In this document: in pieces, positions 58,420-64,000 of the stretch
How positions within the stretch are numbered: the first letter of the stretch is position 1
Layout: the number at the start of each line of letters is the position of its first letter
DNA from: Metellina segmentata
Taxonomy: Eukaryota; Arthropoda; Arachnida; Araneae; Tetragnathidae
Assembly: GCA_947359465.1 (NCBI GenBank)
Contig: OX375872.1
Location: forward strand, 6,701,741-6,765,740
Length of the DNA: 64,000 nucleotides
Reading direction: 5' to 3'
The notes under the pieces: generated by a model
Database searches by the model: none
Told to the model about the DNA's origin: nothing
Seen by the model: the letters and a program-made list of their open reading frames with translations, nothing else
Program-made: the position numbers and the translations under genes

Positions 58420-59744
58420 TGAACTCAAAACCCAAAATATTGTCTTTCATACATTTCAAACTATGTAATAATCTTTATAAATTTTTACATGATCAACACA
58501 ACTAGTCTTTCTTGTCCACAGAAACTGTAGTATAATTGTTTGCTACATTTTCTGATGCATCAAATGAAATGCATTTTAACAAGTGATCTATTTATTCTTG
58601 CAAATTAAGTTCTGCTTCCTAAAAACATCATCTAAAGAAAATTATATAATTTTGCAGAACCTGTTAGATGTTGGGACAGAAAACTGTGATAATAATTAAC
58701 AATAATATCAAACAATGTTGTGGAAGTTCTTCGAGTATAAAACAAAATATTTTCCAGTATTATCAAAATGTGCTTCTTTTGTTGGAAAATTTTATTTTCA
58801 TTTTAAAATACCAAAATGAACAAAATTGTACTTTTTTTTATCTATGTTCATTTCATGATAGGAAGTATTTCTTATCCCATTATGTTTGTCAAATTGTAAT
58901 ATCTTTATTTTATATATAATGTAATTTGATTAAAATGCCCTTTAATGTTTATTTATAATGAAATTCTAATACATGCTTATCATTTTCTTAAAGCATCCCA
59001 TCTCAATTGAAACACACATTTGCGTTACACGTAAATGTTAGCGACTACATGCCATCATTTGTAGACACAAAATATATGTAACACAAAATTTCATTTTTAA
59101 TATCCACGTATATATTTAACTATTTACATGCACTTTTCATATTTGCTTCGATTACATTGTAAACGTTCTGGATCATATTAGAAGAGTATTAAAACTAATG
59201 TATTTGGTTTGCACTATATTATCCAGATGGATGCTACCTCACATCTTTTCCAATACTGGTTGTTGGAATTTATTCACGAACTGGAATGTTTCATAATTTA
59301 ATTGTTATGCACTGTAAAAATCGTACAAAGAAAAAATACATTCACTATGTAAAATAAGTTAGCAATGTCATTTAAAGTTGGGATTCATATAATTAGCAAT
59401 ACTGAACAAATCATAAGTATGTATGCATTACATATGTATGTGATTTAATTTTTATGCACAGAAAATATTGGAATGAAAAAATTCTAAATTAAAAGAGCAA
59501 GTTCAAGACTGTTTTCTTTTCAAAATTTTAGATAACAGCTAAATTTGGACGAAATACCCACATATTTTAGTTTAGGTTTTCCTTACGATGAATAAAAAAG
59601 CTTTGTGGGTAACTATTTAAACTAGCTCCTTTTCTGAACACTACATGTGAGATTAAAGCTTGCAGATGCATACTTTACTACAATTTATTATTTTTAATGG
59701 AGTTAAAACAGAATTCATATGCATTCATTTCCTCCATGCAATTA
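58420..59744 (+). other. Likely CASD1 3' UTR and intergenic DNA
   Basis: No coding frame. An AATAAA at 59591-59596 is one candidate polyadenylation signal; other AT-rich variants lie earlier, so the 3' end is not fixed by sequence. Confidence 0.45.
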
Positions 59745-61224
59745 TCTATATAAATAAGAATGGAGTGTTTGTTTGGACATTGAATATTTTTGACCCATTT
59801 CAAGTTTTCTATCTGTTTTGAACCCTACTGATGCCGAATTCGCTTCTTTTACGTTTGGTGTCTGTATGTTGTGCCCTATACACGTCCACACGGTTTAATA
59901 TATTTTCATGAAAATTTGCATACAGTGAGTACTTATCTTCATTTAGTAAGTGGAATTGTTTGCGAAAGTCTGTGTGTCCGTCTTTCTGTTCTATGTTCGA
60001 TTTTGTGTTTGTGCAGGCATCACATGAATTATTTTCCAGATATTTGATTGCAATGTAGTTTATTTTATACATTATTAATTAAGTGAATGCAATATTAAAC
60101 ATTACTTTATTGTTATATTTAGTTGAGTTTCATGCTAAAACACCCGAGTAAGTGTATTTAAATCAACCATAATTTGGTAGTATTGGAATGTATATTGAAT
60201 ATTATTATGATTACTTCGATTGCATTACCAGTACTGCTAAAAAAGTAATTATTCTTCAAACAATTATTTTTTTATGGAATTTCAGCTCTGATATTTCATT
60301 TATTTTGAGACTTATTTTTGTTCTTTGCGCAATGAAAACGATATTTTTCAACGAACGGGAATGAACAAGATCGCGCAAGCAGTGATATTTTCTGTTTGTT
60401 TCGCTCTGAATTAATTTCACATTTCTAAATTTTGTGCACTTTTAGTTGTAAGTTGTGGCAACTGTGCGAGATCAAGAGATAAAAATGAATCGCAAATTAA
60501 TATCTTTAGAACAATTTTTTCCGATATCTTTTATTTCGCTGTTTTAAATATTTATTATTTTAATAAATGTGTTTTCCTTCTCATAACACGCAACAGCACC
60601 ACAAAGTATTTTACATAAAAATGGCAGGTAAGTTAGAATAAATTTTTAATGTAGTTATGCCGTTATTGAAAGAATAATGCCGTTATTTAAAGAATACCGG
60701 CGTTTTTGGAAGAATAAAAATGTTTAAGAAATGCGAACTAGAACTTTTCAAACATTCAAAAATTCGTTGTCATAATGACAGGAGAAGATTGCAAAATTTC
60801 ACTATGTCGCATACCGGATGCAAGTGCCACAAGTAAAAAAATATTGTTTCGTTGACTATGAGTCCGAGAGCACTCGCCGTTAATCATAATTTTTATTAAT
60901 TGAGTTGAACATGAAAAGAACCTAAGAAAGGGAATTCCAAATCTCCCTCAAAATCGTCTTTTGTAGTAGTAACCTTAGTGTCACCTTTCGTCATTTTGTA
61001 GCTTTGTCATACAGCAAGGGTGCGATGTATGTGAAATGTATTACATGAATGGATATGCATGTGTAGGATTTGTGTCCAAAGTAAGCTGTAGAAATTATAA
61101 AGATGGCGAAAGGTATTCAAATAAATTTTTATTCTACAAAAAACGTAAGTCATTATATATTTTGACTATCTCTTCAATTTAGAGTAAACCAATTCAAACC
61201 GAGTAAGGTCGGGTATTTTGCTAG
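59745..61224 (+). mobile_element. Non-autonomous Helitron (1.5 kb)
   Basis: The 5' end TCTATATAAATAAGAATGG follows an A, and the 3' end GGTATTTTGCTAG precedes a T, the expected A-T insertion site. Just before the 3' end, CCGAGTAAGGTCGG can form the short hairpin typical of Helitrons. There are no inverted terminal repeats or duplication. Rep/helicase coding is absent; the interior includes an ATG-rich stretch near 60600 with no motif I recognise. It lies between the convergent CASD1 and FMC1 genes. Confidence 0.82.
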
Positions 61225-62404
61225 TGTATAATAAATTTTAAACTAGCATACATAATACATATTTAGCACTTCAATATGCAAATTCATCAAACTCTCAATT
61301 GTTATCTTCCAATGTTAGTTCACTTGAAAAGTTGAGTAATTTATTATTGAACTGCTATTTAAAATATTGTGTTTTTATACACAATGTGCATATTGTCAAA
61401 TACTACATCTTGTAAATATTACATGCATCATTAGTACTCACATGCCCATGAAATTTTGAATGGAAATGCCTGTATTTGTAATGTTAAATATTTAAACTTA
61501 ACCATGTTGAATTTCTTGTGATAAGTCATGAGATGTGTATATTTTTTATTTAATGATTGATTTTTGTACTTATATAGTTGTCATGTTGTCAAAACTTAAC
61601 CCCTGTCATAAAACATTTAATGATTAATACATTCGAGATTTATCTCTTTCTATCTAATTTTACATTGTATTATGCAATTATATAACTTGTTTATTTTATT
61701 ATCACATTTGTTAACTGAATACCTGTAATTTAGGATGAAATTGCTGAATGTAGTCATATAGTGCCAAAGTATTTCTTTATTAATTAAAGAAAGAATTAAA
61801 AAATTTTGTTGTCAACAAATTACTGGGAAATATTAGTACACCTTTTTGTACAAATTATTTTTCTTGGATAAATAAATTCCTTAACATATGATAGTATATG
61901 TATTCTATAGTATAAATATACATCACATTTGCTTGAAAATTATGCAATTCAAACATTAAACTCACAATTTTTCAATCCAACAGCAGCCCAACATCAATGA
62001 AAACTAAACAGATTTTATAAAACCACATTTTTAGGCCCATAGTATTGGCCTGCTGTTATTACACCTGTTCTTCAGATAAGTTTAAAATATTTTCATGAGA
62101 AAGAATCTTCAAAGGGTTTTTCTTGCATGTCATTATCTTATTTAAAAATGTATGGAATTTTTCAAAAGGTATATATTTTATTAGTCAAAAATATTGAATT
62201 CTGAACTGTGGGACTCATGAATTAGTTTCTGAAAAAAATAAGTTTGTTATGTCACTTCAAGCAATGGGGGTAAAATGCAGTTTTAGTTGAATTTGTTCTT
62301 ATTATTTGAAAGTAGTTAAACATCATATTCTAAAATCTTTATATAAAATACAATTTCACAATTCAGATGAATTTTAAAGATATTTAATTTTAAAACTTTC
62401 ATCC
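61225..62404. other. AT-rich intergenic DNA with possible FMC1 3' UTR
   Basis: No gene. TTTATT at 62177-62182 (AATAAA on the minus strand) lies about 220 bp beyond the FMC1 stop and is a candidate polyadenylation signal for that gene. Confidence 0.45.
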
Positions 62405-62503
62405 TCAGTCAACTTTTGGAGTTTCAGGCAAACTAAACCCAACTAAACGTGCAGTCTCTTCTACAGATCGCTCACCATGACTGTGATATTGTGTTAAAAG
62501 TTC
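62405..62503 (-). CDS. FMC1: FMC1 homologue, last coding exon
   Basis: On the minus strand an acceptor (TTTTTTAG just right of 62503) opens 32 codons and a TGA. They encode ELLTQYHSHGERSVEETARL then VGFSLPETPKVD. The block HxxGERSVEExAxLVGxxLP matches the C-terminus of FMC1 (human text HGKGERSVEESAGLVGLKLP), a small LYR-family mitochondrial protein needed to assemble the F1 part of ATP synthase. The upstream exon with the LYR-type helix was not found before the window end, so the gene continues to the right. It is tail-to-tail with CASD1. The identity rests on one short exon but the match is specific. Confidence 0.82.
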   Translation of the reverse strand, partial: ELLTQYHSHGERSVEETARLVGFSLPETPKVD

Positions 62504-64000
62504 CTAAAAAACGAATAAAACAATTACAAACTGTTAAATTTAAATTGATTCTTAAAAATATAACTATCGAAGTTTCATAATTAAAATAAGCTCTAAGGGA
62601 AGGAAAAGATATTCAGTTTATAAAATTTATAATTTTTGGAGAACTTAACTTCTTGGGCACTCAAACTTATTTTGTACAAGCGATTATTTAACTAAAAAAA
62701 AAAGAATTAATATGCGTTTTTATGAATTTTAAAACGAATAAAGCCATACAATGTTAGACAAGTACAAGTTTGAATAAAACCATCACAAAAATGTATGAAG
62801 TGATTCAAAATAACAAGGAAGATGCTTTGACACTTGCAGAAAATAATGAGCATATCTAAGACCTATGCATTAAAACGATGGGCATATCCTTCCTATTCAT
62901 GAAACCTTGAGAAATGTGATTTGTTGAAGTGAAAAAATTTCATGGGGCATCAATTTAAATCAAATATTAACCTGAACAGCGCTATTATGGTTTTCAAAAA
63001 TACCATGTTGAAAAAGGACTTGGAACACTTATACCTGAAGTGGATAGAAAGGTGGAACCTGTAGGCTCAGGTCAAAGACTACTTCAAAAGTATGTATGTG
63101 CTTACTGTTCCCAGTTGTCCATGTCTTGTTACTTTTTGACCAAGTCCAGAAAAACGAAGTTTAACAGCACCTGATTGATTTTGACTAGACACCAGTCAAC
63201 AAATGGTTCTAGGCAAAATGACCATTTCAAATACTCTTGGAAAAATTGCACAAAATAAAGGCTTTCAAAAACTGACAGATACTGGCTATTATGCCATCTT
63301 GCAAATAACCTATTTTTTCGCATGTATTACCTTTTCTTAATTTAGGATAAAAAATTTTAATTTAATGTAATTGATTTATGATTACAAATTGAGAAATAGT
63401 GTATTAGTATGAGTGTATATATAAATGCATATAGAATAGAAATAAGAGAATAGATTACAACATAAGAAATAAGAGAAATGTATAAAATAAATCATGTGCT
63501 CTCAATTGATCCATGACAGTTTGTGGAGCAAATGTATGAAGGTAAAATTATTCAAAAGAATGCTAGAATATTGAGAAATGAATAATAAACAGGTGGTGTT
63601 TCTAGGTTTTATGGCATATTTGGTTTTAAGGCACAAGGGCCATATTTGGCCAAGCTGCACCAAACGTCAAGTAAATTGACATACACACAAGTAAAGTTAT
63701 ATTGACACAGATGAGATAAAAACACGCTCAGGGAGAAATCAAACATGTTCTGTCAACAACTCACAGAGGGCTATATTGGTTCATCCGGAAAGTTCTGTGG
63801 TTTTTTTTATGATACATTCCAACAAAGCAGTACAAAAATATAAGAAAATATTATTGAATCACATAAGCACTATTTTCCAGCAGCACTATTTCCACTATTC
63901 TGGCAGCTGGAAAATTCTTTTAAAAAAATCATTAGGTTTATTTGAAAAGAAGTTATTTAGGTGCTGTTTGACAGTCTCCAAAGAATTGAACTCCTGGTCA
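62504..64000. other. FMC1 intron or flanking DNA
   Basis: AT-rich; no exon recognised on either strand. A minus-strand frame at 63129-63323 has no motif or splice context. A SINE-related piece lies at 63629-63690. Confidence 0.5.
63629..63690 (-). repeat. Fragment related to the body of the 37.9 kb SINE
   Basis: GGCCATATTTGGCCAAGCTG followed by CACCAAACGTCAAG and TTGACATACACACAAGT matches, inverted, the segment ACTCAATGAAAGT..GACATACACACT..GGCCAAATATAGTCCC of the element at 37868-38065. The tRNA-like head is absent here. Confidence 0.6.

Noticed and set aside
62760..64000. Upstream FMC1 exon
   Set aside because: Minus-strand frames here, including 63129-63323, do not show the LYR-type helix or fit the required splice phase.
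1..64000. CRISPR arrays, bacterial operons, riboswitches, rRNA
   Set aside because: No evenly spaced repeats with unique spacers, and the window has eukaryotic intron-exon structure throughout.

Overview
This is AT-rich animal genomic DNA with long transposon-filled introns. It is probably from an arthropod; a chelicerate or insect is plausible, but the window does not settle it. There is no bacterial gene organisation. Coding exons of cellular genes are short islands bounded by GT-AG (twice GC-AG) splice sites, and most of the rest is DNA transposons and retroelement debris.

The main gene is a plus-strand CASD1 homologue (sialic acid O-acetyltransferase: a lumenal SGNH/PC-esterase domain followed by a multi-pass membrane acyltransferase domain). 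Sixteen coding exons between 13009 and 58419 join in one open frame of about 712 residues, from just before the catalytic GDSRIRQLF block to the stop codon. The first ~70 residues (short tail, signal anchor, start of the lumenal domain) were not found and probably lie upstream. The catalytic Ser and the Asp-x-x-His pair are present and every splice site is usable, so the gene looks functional. Downstream and tail-to-tail, 62405-62503 (minus) is the last coding exon of an FMC1-like mitochondrial ATP-synthase assembly factor.

Layout. 1-13008: no recognised cellular exon; hAT elements (2733-3535; 4974-8454 inserted in a Copia gag), a piggyBac (9786-12711) with a second hAT nested inside, and older repeats. 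13009-21450: CASD1 exons 1-5 with Tc1 elements, a hAT tail and a piggyBac-type MITE in the introns. 21451-27796: large intron with a dispersed repeat and an antisense, frameshifted Cys-rich membrane-protein gene of unknown identity. 27797-37749: exons 6-11 with a hAT MITE and a degenerate coiled-coil transposon. 37750-48783: an 11 kb intron packed with a tRNA-derived SINE, piggyBac pieces, a CSDE1-like pseudogene fragment, a Gypsy gag-protease relic, a LINE with RNase H and a head-to-head inverted repeat. 48784-51303: exons 12-15. 51304-58167: an intron almost filled by a 5.6 kb transposon with terminal inverted repeats near 780 bp and an unusual transposase-like gene. 58168-64000: last exon, 3' UTR, a Helitron between the convergent genes, the FMC1 exon and AT-rich sequence.

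No operon or multi-gene pathway is present. The most unusual items are the long-inverted-repeat element at 51656-57229, the two GC-AG introns in one gene, and the nested insertions whose target-site duplications give relative ages.
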